Source of the DNA: Oscillospiraceae bacterium MB24-C1 | GTDB lineage: Bacteria > Bacillota > Clostridia > Oscillospirales > Ruminococcaceae | DNA length: 64,000 nucleotides | Direction of reading: 5' to 3' | Assembly: GCA_030913685.1 (NCBI GenBank) | Contig: CP133187.1 | Span: forward strand, 558,001 to 622,000 | In this document: positions 1 through 8,605 of the stretch, piece by piece | How positions within the stretch are numbered: position 1 is the first letter of the stretch | Layout: every line of letters begins with the position of its first letter | Program-made: the position numbers and the translations under genes | The notes under the pieces: model-generated | What the model saw: the letters and a program-made list of their open reading frames with translations, nothing else | Told to the model about the DNA's origin: nothing | Databases searched by the model: none

Positions 1-96
1 AAATGACTGTCCTTTAGATTTCAATAGCCTCCCCCTCCCCCTTTTGAATCCTATTTCGAGTCTGGGGGCGAATATGCAGGTCATGGCATATCACGT

Positions 97-126
97 AAAA
101 AAATACTGCGAAGTAACACTCCGCAG
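97..126 (-). terminator. Rho-independent terminator
   Basis: Read on the minus strand, a CTGCGGAGT/ACTTCGCAG stem is followed by seven T residues (A run at 97-103 on the plus strand). It lies just after the stop of the zinc-ribbon gene and ends that transcript. Confidence 0.75.
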
Positions 127-141
127 CATTTTAGTCATACA

Positions 142-513
142 TTATTCTCGGTTTTTAGTCAGGTTGACCCCGCAACTTTTACAGTAGGTGGTATCAACCG
201 GATTAGCCGTTTCACAATTGGGGCACTTAATACCATCCCGGATGGATGCGATATTGGCGTTGATTTCATTGATACTCACTAAAAGCGAGTCGATTTCTTT
301 AATGCAAACCGAAACCAGCTCATAGTTATCAGTTCCGGTTTTCTGCTGTTCATAGGTCAATATGCCAATCCGCTCATAGGTACTCTGTATCTGAGACCTA
401 AGCTGCATCATCTGAAGCTTTAGCTTAGAAAGCTCAACAGCCGAACCCGTCTTTTTTGTCGCAACACTCGCAGCATTCCGCACCATATTCATAACACTGC
501 CAAAAGCAGACAT
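142..513 (-). CDS. Zinc-ribbon protein with coiled-coil N-terminus
   Basis: About 123 residues. The first ~95 residues are predicted helical and coiled-coil-like (many K/E/Q/L heptads, no membrane segment). The C-terminus carries a zinc ribbon with CPNC at about residue 97 and CKSC about 11 residues later, the usual four-cysteine zinc site. ATG at 513 is preferred over GTG at 522 because an AGGGG ribosome site precedes it. It stands alone: the next gene upstream is the nucleoside kinase on the same strand, about 90 bp away, and a terminator follows. This architecture is common in small Firmicute proteins of unknown role; function cannot be assigned. Confidence 0.7.
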   Translation of the reverse strand: MSAFGSVMNMVRNAASVATKKTGSAVELSKLKLQMMQLRSQIQSTYERIGILTYEQQKTGTDNYELVSVCIKEIDSLLVSINEINANIASIRDGIKCPNCETANPVDTTYCKSCGVNLTKNRE

Positions 514-605
514 AAACCCCACGCCCCTTCACTGTATTGTTTTATATTATACCGCAAAATGGTATAAAATACAATGCTTATCAGAAGGTCTTTGTCCTTT
601 TGCAG

Positions 606-1547
606 TTAATTCCCGATAAACTCCCGAAGCAGCGAATCCTCGGGAATATAGTGGTAATCAATATCGTCAAAAGCTTCTAGCAGATCAACAATTTGCTTGA
701 CCTTGCCGGAATAAACCCTGTTGTCTTTAAGCGATTCGATCATCGGCAGTATGTAGTGATGGAAGACGCAGCCCTCATAGTCGAGCGAGGAATCGATCTT
801 GTAATCCACACTGTCTCTGAAGGGATAAATGTACTTTTCTTCACCGTCCAGCACATCCTCCCATGCTAAGAGTGTCTCAAGTGGAGAGCGGTTACGGAAA
901 TTGTGGTCGCGCACCATACGCCGGATAAGTCTGGCATCCTTCGGAGTGAGTACCTCGGTTTCGCCATCCATATACTTGGTGCGCGTGCTGACATAGGCGC
1001 GGTATAGCACGTTTTGATCCAGCACTTCCACCAGTCTAGGGTTAAGTGCATGCAACCCCTCAACTACAAGCACTCCGCGCTCCCCCAGTTGGACCTCATT
1101 GGTCTGGTCAGAGCGGGTGCTGTTGTTAAAGTCAAAAACCGGAAATGTTGCGCGCCCTTCCTTTAACAGACAGCCTAACGTCGTATTAATAAGCGGTAAA
1201 TCTAACGCTTCAACCGTCTCCATATCAGGTGTGCCGTCGGGCAGCTTAGGATAATTGGCTATACCTAAAAAGAAATCGTCCAACGATACCACAGGGGCGT
1301 GAAGGCCGTTTTTGGCAAACGCCTCCGAAATTTTGTGGGCGGTCGTCGTCTTACCTGAAGAGGAAGGGCCAGCCAACAGCACAATGCGGTACCGTCCGTT
1401 GCTGCTGAGCACTTGCTCGACAATTTCGTTTATCTGGTCAAAGTAGCCCTTTTCACACTGTGCGATAAAGTCACCCGGTTTTTTGGCTAATGTATTAATT
1501 TCGGTGACATCAATATGCGAATTTTTAACTTTACTAATGATTTTCAT
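606..1547 (-). CDS. udk: Uridine kinase-like nucleoside kinase
   Basis: 313 residues of the phosphoribulokinase/uridine kinase P-loop family. The Walker A motif GPSSSGKT is at residues 60-67, followed by a VSLDDFF segment (substrate-side Asp) and the VLVVEGLHALNP strand typical of uridine kinases. The family phosphorylates uridine/cytidine in pyrimidine salvage. Many clostridial homologues are about 550 residues, with an N-terminal TGS/ThrRS-like half; here only about 50 residues precede the kinase domain, so that half is absent. The start overlaps the end of hemZ by 14 nt, making it the last gene of the recJ-rel operon. The kinase fold is certain; the exact nucleoside is inferred. Confidence 0.8.
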   Translation of the reverse strand: MKIISKVKNSHIDVTEINTLAKKPGDFIAQCEKGYFDQINEIVEQVLSSNGRYRIVLLAGPSSSGKTTTAHKISEAFAKNGLHAPVVSLDDFFLGIANYPKLPDGTPDMETVEALDLPLINTTLGCLLKEGRATFPVFDFNNSTRSDQTNEVQLGERGVLVVEGLHALNPRLVEVLDQNVLYRAYVSTRTKYMDGETEVLTPKDARLIRRMVRDHNFRNRSPLETLLAWEDVLDGEEKYIYPFRDSVDYKIDSSLDYEGCVFHHYILPMIESLKDNRVYSGKVKQIVDLLEAFDDIDYHYIPEDSLLREFIGN

Positions 1548-3012
1548 AAAACTGTTTCACCCTTTCCTTACGATTGGATATCACTTGATAGCGCGAGAGA
1601 TATTCAGCCGGGTATTTAAAATTATAAATACGCTCAATATCCGCGCCATGCGGAGCGCGCAGCTTGGTGACTGCGCCGGCACCAGCAGCTAATATCGTGT
1701 GTGTCTCATCCATAATAAAGACATTATAAAGCCCTTCTTTGCCGGGCTTAGCATACCCGGTGTTATCTAAGCTACCCACCGCGTTTTTCTGACGGTAGAG
1801 ATAATAAGGCGTATAACCCGCTTGACAGATCAGCCGTCGTGCGGTATCCACCATCTGGGCCACCTCGCCGTGCCGGGAATATTGCCGCGCAACCTCCTGA
1901 GAATCTTCGGCCAGCGTACTGGCACGTTTTAATGTCAGCGTATGCACCGTAATGTTGTCCGGATTCAATGTCAGCACTTTTTTTAGTGATTTTTCAAAAC
2001 TTTCGGGGGTATCCCCTGGCAGGCCTGCAATCAAATCCATGTTAATGCTCTCAAAACCGATCTCTCGCGCCAGCTCAAACGCGTCCACTACCTGTTGGGC
2101 AGTGTGCTTTCTGCCGACGGCTAAGAGAACATCGTCATTCATCGTCTGGGGGTTGACGCTTAAACGCGTCACGCCCGCCGCCTTTAGCGCCAGAAGACGT
2201 TCGCGGTCTATTGTATCGGGTCGACCGGCTTCTACTGTATATTCTAACAAATTCGACAGGTCAAAAGCATGAGCAATTTGTAAAAATATCTTGGTAAGTT
2301 GTTCCGCAGACAACGTCGTCGGTGTACCACCGCCAAAATAGATTGTTTGCAATGTCAAACCTAGGGTTTTGACAATTCCCCCGATTTCGGCAATTTCAAC
2401 GCAAAGCTGCTCAACATATGGCGCAACGAGATGCCGCATTTTTTCTACCGACTGAGATACAAATGAGCAATAACTGCACCGCTGTGGGCAAAATGGGATA
2501 GAAATATAAAGGCTAAAGCCCATCGACAGACTTCGGTCATTAATGCTTTTCTCTGATCGTCTGACCGTTTGAGCAAGCTGCGCCATCTCTGCACTTAACA
2601 GATAGCGGGCGCAAAGCTGCGTGTTGGCCTGCTGCTCGGTCAAGCCCTGTTCTGCCAGTGCATGAAATAGCTTGACCGGGCGAATGCCGGTCAGAATGCC
2701 CCAACGCAGTTCGCGACAGCCACTTTTAAGCGCAGTGCCGTATAAAATTCGAGCGAGTGCAACCACTCGCTCTTTTTCCGAAATATCCGTTTTCAACGTC
2801 TCCTGCCCTGTATACAGGTTTTTGTTCCGCCGCAGCGTCACTTGTAACAGATAGCCATCATCATTGAGCGTCATCTCCGCTAGCAGATAATCCTGCACCG
2901 CACCCAAATCCGGCAGCGATTCCACAGGTTTAAGCAACAGTGCCGGAAACAGCATGCGCGAAAGCATTTCTATTTCATAGGTGTGAGAAAAGCCACGGGT
3001 CATCAAAATCAT
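1534..3012 (-). CDS. hemZ: Radical-SAM coproporphyrinogen dehydrogenase-like HemZ
   Basis: 492 residues. The radical-SAM signature CPQRCSYC (CxxxCxxC) lies near residue 175, followed by IYFGGGTPTTL and the VEAGRPDTI segment seen in HemN/HemZ enzymes. Such enzymes oxidatively decarboxylate coproporphyrinogen III without oxygen. The ~170-residue region before the cluster fits the long N-terminus of the HemZ branch. Its start overlaps the stop of the upstream metallo-hydrolase gene by 4 nt (ATGA), and its end overlaps the kinase gene. No other heme gene is in the window, so the physiological substrate is not proven; some HemN-like proteins have other roles. Confidence 0.85.
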   Translation of the reverse strand: MILMTRGFSHTYEIEMLSRMLFPALLLKPVESLPDLGAVQDYLLAEMTLNDDGYLLQVTLRRNKNLYTGQETLKTDISEKERVVALARILYGTALKSGCRELRWGILTGIRPVKLFHALAEQGLTEQQANTQLCARYLLSAEMAQLAQTVRRSEKSINDRSLSMGFSLYISIPFCPQRCSYCSFVSQSVEKMRHLVAPYVEQLCVEIAEIGGIVKTLGLTLQTIYFGGGTPTTLSAEQLTKIFLQIAHAFDLSNLLEYTVEAGRPDTIDRERLLALKAAGVTRLSVNPQTMNDDVLLAVGRKHTAQQVVDAFELAREIGFESINMDLIAGLPGDTPESFEKSLKKVLTLNPDNITVHTLTLKRASTLAEDSQEVARQYSRHGEVAQMVDTARRLICQAGYTPYYLYRQKNAVGSLDNTGYAKPGKEGLYNVFIMDETHTILAAGAGAVTKLRAPHGADIERIYNFKYPAEYLSRYQVISNRKERVKQFYENH

Positions 3013-3647
3013 TTGAGTGCTTCCCTCATATAAGGGTTATGGTGACGCTCTTCCTCCAACGTGGACAACTCTTCATGGCCGGGCAGTACATTATAGTCAC
3101 CGGGCAGATCGTGCAGACGCTTGAGCGAGCGTAGGATGGTCAAATAGTCACCGCCCTCTAGATCAGTTCTGCCACACTCGTGTCTGAAAAGGGTATCACC
3201 GGTAAAGATAAATTCCTCACAGATATAGCAAACGCCGCCACGGGTGTGACCAGGGGTCTCTATTACGCGGAAGGTTAGCCCACCAACCGTGAATTCATCC
3301 CCCTCACGCGTAAGGATATCAGCTTTCAGATCAAGATAATCTTCATCACTGATATATTGCCGCCAGTTAGAATTTTTGACGGCAGCGGGCAGCATAGGTG
3401 CGTCCTTTTCGCCGATAACAATTTTAACATCTGGGTGTTTTTTGACAATGCCCTTTGCACCGCCGATGTGATCAAAGTGACCATGCGTCAGCAGGACATA
3501 TTTGGGCTTGAGGTTATTTTCTTCAATAATCTGATTGACTCTGGCCGGATTTGCACCCGGGTCGATGATAGCGGTCTCACCGTTAGCATCAATCGCAAAA
3601 TAGCAGTTTGTCTGTATTGGTCCCAGCGTCGTGTGCAAAAGTTTCAT
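3009..3647 (-). CDS. MBL-fold metallo-hydrolase (glyoxalase II-like)
   Basis: 212 residues. The metallo-beta-lactamase fold signature THGHFDHIGG (HxHxDH) is at about residues 54-63, with GHTRGGVCY and PGHEELST giving the later metal-binding histidines. The family is YcbL/glyoxalase II-like thioester or related hydrolases with a two-metal centre. A GGAGG ribosome site lies 7 nt before ATG 3647. The gene sits between dtd and hemZ in the operon, a conserved neighbourhood near rel in Firmicutes. Natural substrate unknown. Confidence 0.85.
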   Translation of the reverse strand: MKLLHTTLGPIQTNCYFAIDANGETAIIDPGANPARVNQIIEENNLKPKYVLLTHGHFDHIGGAKGIVKKHPDVKIVIGEKDAPMLPAAVKNSNWRQYISDEDYLDLKADILTREGDEFTVGGLTFRVIETPGHTRGGVCYICEEFIFTGDTLFRHECGRTDLEGGDYLTILRSLKRLHDLPGDYNVLPGHEELSTLEEERHHNPYMREALK

Positions 3648-3659
3648 GGTACAGCCCTC

Positions 3660-4121
3660 CTAGTGTTTTGGCATAATCTCTTCAGTATCGAGCAGGATGG
3701 TAACCGGCCCGTCATTTTCTAGTGATACCAGCATATGAGCGCCGAACGCGCCGGTCTCTACCCGCCCGACTCCCGCTTCACGCAGAAAATCGACATAGCG
3801 CAAATATAAACTTTCAGATAATGGCGGCTTTTCAGCATTAACAAAGGCCGGTCTGCGCCCCTTTTTGCAATCGGCATAAAGCGTGAACTGACTGACCACC
3901 AGTGCACTACCGCCAACATCAAGCAGCGAAAGATTCATTTTGCCTTCAGAATCGGTAAAAACGCGCAGCTCAGCAGTCTTTTTGGCCAGGAATCGTGCTT
4001 CTTCCTCGGTATCCCCAGTTTTGACACCTAATAGTATCAGATAGCCACCGTCGGTTTCCCCCACAGTCTTGCCATCCACCGAAACCTCAGCGCGGCAAAC
4101 CCGCTGCAATATCGCTCTCAT
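3660..4121 (-). CDS. dtd: D-aminoacyl-tRNA deacylase
   Basis: 153 residues, full length for DTD. The conserved SQFTLYAD motif is in the middle and NDGPVT (the Gly-Pro motif that excludes L-amino acids) near the C-terminus. DTD cleaves D-amino acids (and glycine) mis-attached to tRNA, a proofreading step in the cytoplasm. It lies 12 nt after rel, the usual rel-dtd order in Firmicutes, and is co-transcribed with it. Confidence 0.95.
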   Translation of the reverse strand: MRAILQRVCRAEVSVDGKTVGETDGGYLILLGVKTGDTEEEARFLAKKTAELRVFTDSEGKMNLSLLDVGGSALVVSQFTLYADCKKGRRPAFVNAEKPPLSESLYLRYVDFLREAGVGRVETGAFGAHMLVSLENDGPVTILLDTEEIMPKH

Positions 4122-4133
4122 AAAATCACCCCG

Positions 4134-6314
4134 TCAGCCTGATATACGATCCACGGAAATGATACCCGGAATCTTTTTGATCTGTAAAACGACATAGTTC
4201 AGCTGATTTAAATCACTGATGGCCATTGTAACATTAAAACTCAAACGTCCGTCTTTAAGCTCCTTGGCCATAAAAGAATGCAACGAAATGCGCATGTTGC
4301 TCAGCAGAATACTCAACTCAGCCAGCAGGCCGGAACGGTTGTTACCGATAACCTCAATAGAGGACTGGAACGTCTCTTTGACCGTTGTGGCCCATTCACA
4401 GCGCACCCAGCGCTCACGCTGCGATTCGTCATTCATCGCTGAAACAACATTGGCGCAGTCGCGTTTATGAATTGAAACACCGTAGCCGCGGGTTATAAAG
4501 CCGATAATGTTGTCCCCCGGCAATGGGTTGCAACATTTTGAGAATTTGACCAGACAGCTATCAATCCCCTCGACAATGACGCCGGAGGAGTCTTTACGCT
4601 CCTTTTTAGGCTTGACAGGAATGGTTGTCTGTGGTGGCTCCGGCCGGTAAAGGCGGGTATATTCCTCGCGAAGGTGCGGCATGATGCGCGAAAACGGTAA
4701 TCCGCCATAACCCAGCGCCGCCACAAGGTCGACAGCGGTGTTCAGGTGCTGGCGTTTCGCCTCAGCAGTTAAAAGCTGCTCGCGCTGCTCGTCGGTGAGC
4801 ACGATGTTGGCACGCTTAAACTCGCGGTCAATCATCGCGTTGCCTTCAATGATATTTTCTTCGCGCCGCTCTTTTTTAAACCATGCCCTGATTTTGTTGC
4901 GAGCTTCAGTGGTTTTAACAATGTTGAGCCAGTCGCGATTGGGACCCTGTGTTTTGGAGTTGGAAGTGATGATTTCGACGATCATACCGGTCTGAACCTC
5001 GGTATCGATCGAGACAATCTTGCCGTCGATTCGAGCGCCCATCATGCGGTTGCCGACCGCCGAGTGGATCGCATAGGCAAAGTCCAACACGGTGGCACCG
5101 GTGGGTAGGCTGATGACGTCGCCCTTTGGGGTGAACACAAAAACCTCTTCGGGGGCGATATCAGATTTGATCGAGCTGACAATGTCCTCGGCACCCTCGC
5201 CATCCTGCTGGTTTTCAATGAGCTGGCGCACCCAGGCCAGGCGCTCTTCGAGCTTATCTTTACCCTGAATGCCCACCTTATATTTCCAATGTGCTGCGAT
5301 ACCATATTCTGCCGTGTAGTGCATATCCCAAGTACGAATCTGTGTCTCGAATGGGATACCCTCTTTGTCGAATACAGTGGTGTGCAGCGACTGGTACATA
5401 TTTTGCTTCGGGGTCGAGATATAGTCCTTAAAACGATTGGGAATCGGGCGGAACATATCGTGAATGATGCCCAGAATGTTGTAGCATTCAATGACCGAAT
5501 CCACAATAATACGCACCGCATAAATATCAAAAACCTCGTCGAAGGCGCGGCCCTGCATATACACCTTGCGGTAGATACCGTAGATGCTTTTGACACGTCC
5601 TTCGATATAAGCGTTGGGATGCTCCGCTTTTACGCGCTCAAAAATGCGTTGCTTTATACTGGCCAAAAATAGCTGGCGCTGCTCGCGCGCAGCGAGCTGA
5701 CTTTCAATCTCAGCATAGGCGATAGGATCTAAATACCGCAGCGAAGTGTCCTCAAGTTCTTCCTTGATTCTGCGGATACCGAGGCGGTCGGCGATAGGCG
5801 CATAAATCTCCATCGTTTCCAGCGCTTTATAGCGCCGTTTCTCCTCCGCCAGATACTGAAAGGTTCTCGCGTTATGCAGTCGGTCGGCCAGCTTGATAAT
5901 AACCACACGGATATCCTGCGCCATCGCCAACAGCATCTTGCGTAAATTCTCAGACTGTTGTTCCTCCTTGGAGGAGTAAGGAATTTTACCCAGCTTGGTC
6001 ACACCGCCAACCAGCAGTGCAATATCATTTCCAAAGTTCTTTTTAATAACAGCGAGCGCAACGTCGGTGTCTTCAACCACATCGTGCAGCAGCGCCGCCG
6101 CGACTGATTCGGTATCCATCCCTAGCTCCACCAATATTTTGGCAACAGCCAGTGGGTGGATAATATAAGGCTCGCCCGAGCGACGTTTCTGGTCGCCGTG
6201 CGCCTCCTCTGCCATCTCATAGGCGCGCTCAATAACCTCCAGATTATAGCTTTTGCCAGTCTGGAGGATAAAACTCTTTAGTTCTTCGATGCTGATTGAT
6301 CGGCTGTCATTCAT
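4134..6314 (-). CDS. rel: Bifunctional (p)ppGpp synthetase/hydrolase
   Basis: 726 residues, standard RelA/SpoT length. In order: HD hydrolase domain (about 45-150, with the HDVVED motif intact), synthetase domain (about 230-340, with RVKSIYGIYRK and the YQSLHTTV strand), TGS domain (about 390-450), a helical/zinc-finger-type CCNPLPGD segment near 590-600, and a C-terminal ACT domain. An intact HD motif indicates hydrolysis as well as synthesis of the stringent-response alarmone. Start ATG overlaps the recJ stop by 4 nt, implying translational coupling. It binds stalled ribosomes in the known family members. Confidence 0.96.
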   Translation of the reverse strand: MNDSRSISIEELKSFILQTGKSYNLEVIERAYEMAEEAHGDQKRRSGEPYIIHPLAVAKILVELGMDTESVAAALLHDVVEDTDVALAVIKKNFGNDIALLVGGVTKLGKIPYSSKEEQQSENLRKMLLAMAQDIRVVIIKLADRLHNARTFQYLAEEKRRYKALETMEIYAPIADRLGIRRIKEELEDTSLRYLDPIAYAEIESQLAAREQRQLFLASIKQRIFERVKAEHPNAYIEGRVKSIYGIYRKVYMQGRAFDEVFDIYAVRIIVDSVIECYNILGIIHDMFRPIPNRFKDYISTPKQNMYQSLHTTVFDKEGIPFETQIRTWDMHYTAEYGIAAHWKYKVGIQGKDKLEERLAWVRQLIENQQDGEGAEDIVSSIKSDIAPEEVFVFTPKGDVISLPTGATVLDFAYAIHSAVGNRMMGARIDGKIVSIDTEVQTGMIVEIITSNSKTQGPNRDWLNIVKTTEARNKIRAWFKKERREENIIEGNAMIDREFKRANIVLTDEQREQLLTAEAKRQHLNTAVDLVAALGYGGLPFSRIMPHLREEYTRLYRPEPPQTTIPVKPKKERKDSSGVIVEGIDSCLVKFSKCCNPLPGDNIIGFITRGYGVSIHKRDCANVVSAMNDESQRERWVRCEWATTVKETFQSSIEVIGNNRSGLLAELSILLSNMRISLHSFMAKELKDGRLSFNVTMAISDLNQLNYVVLQIKKIPGIISVDRISG

Positions 6315-8353
6315 AATTGTTGTTGTAAGCTCCTTATAATCGAAGAATGCTCAAGCTGTACGCGCGCTGCCGCGGTAACAACTGTCAATACCGCAACATC
6401 TTGCGAGACGGTTCTTTGTAGCAGACCTAACTCCTGCAAAACTTCGAGCGCAATGCGAAAGCGGGAGTAATCAAGAGGCTCCTGTTGGACAATGTGACAG
6501 TAAAGCGCGTTGGGTGAAAAATTGATCGAACCCTGCCGCTTGATATAGCGATACACCACCGCCGTTTCTGCACGGGTGGGAATCAGCTCCGGCCCTAGGT
6601 TTTCCTGGCGTAGATAGCTGTCATAACGCTGTTCCCCGAGCACCAGTAGATTCATGTCACTGTTTGAAAGCCGGATGGCTTTTAGCTTTAACGAGACGCT
6701 CTGTTGACCCTGATAATTGTTGATCGAAGCTGAGAAAGCAATATCCACCGAATCACCTACGACGGCGCAAAACCCGTTAGGCCGGGCGATAAAGCAAAGA
6801 ACACTGAACCGGGCTTTATCTTTAACAAGGTTCAACTTACAGTATTTTCCCTCAGAGAGCGGGATGATGCGTTCTAGGCATGCATCGGTAACCATAAACA
6901 CCGGCGTAGGGTTCTGACTGCCAAACGGCTCTAAGCAATTGAGCCCCTTAATCTGCTCGACTGTCAGCAGCTCAGGCGATACAACACTGTCAATTTTAAG
7001 GCGAAGCGCCGGCATAACAGAATAATTTGCTGCGGCATAGTGCTGCAGCTTCGCATTAAATTCCGGCACCTTGGCGGTTTCCAACGAAAAGCCGGCCGCC
7101 ATAGGATGCCCGCCGTAGCGGGTCAGACTGTCTGAGCAGGCGGTTACAGCCTCAATGAGCGAAAAACCCTCCACACTGCGGCCAGAGCCCTTGGCGCTCT
7201 CCCCCTGCGTTGAAATTAACAAACAGGGCTTGCCAAAGCGCTCAACCATCCGCGAACAAACAATGCCTACAATACCCGCGTTCCAGTCCTCACCGGAAAA
7301 CAACAGAATTCTGTTATGTATCAAGGACGGATCGGCCAGCAGCTGTTTGGCGATGTCGTCAGTAATTTTCTTTTCATCGGTCCGGCGCTTCTGGTTGAGC
7401 GCCTCCAGCTGTTGGGCCAATTCAGAGGCCTCATCATTGCTTTCGGTCAATAGCAGCATTGCAGCCAATTCAGCAGAATCGAGCCTGCCCGCCGCGTTTA
7501 TACGAGGCGAAAGTCCGAAAGCCACCGATTCTCCGGTCAACGCTTTTCCAGTGAGCCCCGCAATTTCTAACAGGGCGCGCACCCCTGGCCGGTGTGAATC
7601 AGCCAGTAGTTCCAATCCTCGCTTGACAAAGCAGCGGTTTTCGCCGACGAGCGGCACTACATCCGCTACCGTACCAATGCACAGAAAGTCAGCGTACTGC
7701 TCAAGCAGTTCCTCGCCGCGCTCACCTTCCATGGCACAAAGCAGCTTAAACGCCACGCCGACGCCCGAAAGATCTTTAAACGGATAATCACAATCACTGC
7801 GGTGTGGATTTATTACGGCGGCAGCCGCAGGCAGCGTCTCTCGAGGCTGGTGGTGATCGGTAACTACGACCCGCATCCCCAGCGCGTTTGCGTGATCAAT
7901 TTCCTCCAGCGCCGAAACGCCATTATCCACTGTGATAATCAAAGACACACCCATCCGGTGCAAATCGTTTATCGCAGGGATATTCAGACCATAGCCCTCT
8001 TTTTCACGGTGCGGAATATAATAGCAGCTCCGCGCGCCGACCGACTCAAAATAGCTCTTGAGCATTGCGGTGGACGCAACACCGTCGCAGTCATAATCCC
8101 CGAAAATACATATAAACGCGTCATTTTCAATGGCATCCTGAATCGTTTCAAGGGCGGGAATCATATCACACATCAACATTGGGTCGCAGAGTACATCCTC
8201 GGGCTCGCAGTCTAAAAGCTGTCTGGCTCCGTCAGCATCATACCCGCGAGAATCCAGCACCACCGATGCCAGTTCGGGAATACCCAGCACTCGACGCAGT
8301 TCCTCTGCGGTGTCGCCACACGCTGCGGGAACATCCCAAATCTGTGCTTTCAT
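6311..8353 (-). CDS. recJ: Single-stranded-DNA-specific exonuclease RecJ
   Basis: 680 residues. The DHH phosphoesterase motifs FGDYDCDGVAST (about residue 80) and VTDHHQPRE (about 160), and the DHHA1 motif GGHPMAAGFS (about 410), are intact; an OB-fold and a C-terminal extension follow. RecJ degrades 5' ends of single-stranded DNA in recombination and mismatch/base repair. It is the first gene of the operon; GAGGGGG precedes ATG 8353. The promoter is about 220 bp upstream with a structured leader between (see separate entries). Confidence 0.95.
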   Translation of the reverse strand: MKAQIWDVPAACGDTAEELRRVLGIPELASVVLDSRGYDADGARQLLDCEPEDVLCDPMLMCDMIPALETIQDAIENDAFICIFGDYDCDGVASTAMLKSYFESVGARSCYYIPHREKEGYGLNIPAINDLHRMGVSLIITVDNGVSALEEIDHANALGMRVVVTDHHQPRETLPAAAAVINPHRSDCDYPFKDLSGVGVAFKLLCAMEGERGEELLEQYADFLCIGTVADVVPLVGENRCFVKRGLELLADSHRPGVRALLEIAGLTGKALTGESVAFGLSPRINAAGRLDSAELAAMLLLTESNDEASELAQQLEALNQKRRTDEKKITDDIAKQLLADPSLIHNRILLFSGEDWNAGIVGIVCSRMVERFGKPCLLISTQGESAKGSGRSVEGFSLIEAVTACSDSLTRYGGHPMAAGFSLETAKVPEFNAKLQHYAAANYSVMPALRLKIDSVVSPELLTVEQIKGLNCLEPFGSQNPTPVFMVTDACLERIIPLSEGKYCKLNLVKDKARFSVLCFIARPNGFCAVVGDSVDIAFSASINNYQGQQSVSLKLKAIRLSNSDMNLLVLGEQRYDSYLRQENLGPELIPTRAETAVVYRYIKRQGSINFSPNALYCHIVQQEPLDYSRFRIALEVLQELGLLQRTVSQDVAVLTVVTAAARVQLEHSSIIRSLQQQL

Positions 8354-8572
8354 TCAAACGCCCCCTCACATTTTAAGTCTAGTTCGCTGCAAAACGCCCT
8401 GCGGCGACAGATACAGGGTATTATAAGCCCTTAAAAGGTAGCAAGCCCCATTAAGGGGCAAGCCATAAGAACACAAGCGTCTTGCACGCAGCAAAAATAT
8501 TGTCCATCAATAGGCGGTTACCTCACAAAAGGTAAGCTATTGAAGATAAAGATGGTAAAATAGCCATAACGC
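8354..8572 (-). other. Structured 5' leader of the recJ operon
   Basis: The ~215 nt between the promoter and recJ contain no ORF worth calling. On the minus strand they can fold into a long bulged hairpin (CCATC, CAATAG and TTACCT pairing with AGGTAA, CTATTG and GATGG), then a GCCCC/GGGGC hairpin flanked by GCAAG/CTTGC, then CCCTG/CAGGG. No known riboswitch family was recognised. It could be a cis-regulatory leader or a separate small RNA. Confidence 0.4.
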
Positions 8573-8576
8573 GGTC

Positions 8577-8605
8577 ATTATATCATAACCGCCTTTACAA
8601 TTCAA
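8577..8605 (-). promoter_or_regulatory. Sigma-A-type promoter of recJ-rel operon
   Basis: Minus strand -35 TTGAAT (8600-8605) and -10 TATAAT (8577-8582) with a 17-bp spacer. It overlaps the stop codon region of the upstream FAD oxidoreductase gene. Confidence 0.65.

Noticed and set aside
5042-5596. 184-residue minus-strand ORF inside rel
   Set aside because: It is a frame-shifted shadow of rel; the rel frame holds all motifs.
8354-8572. 6S RNA in the recJ leader
   Set aside because: A GCCCC/GGGGC hairpin resembles the 3' bubble hairpin of 6S RNA, but no complementary closing stem joins the 5' and 3' ends, so the family is not supported.
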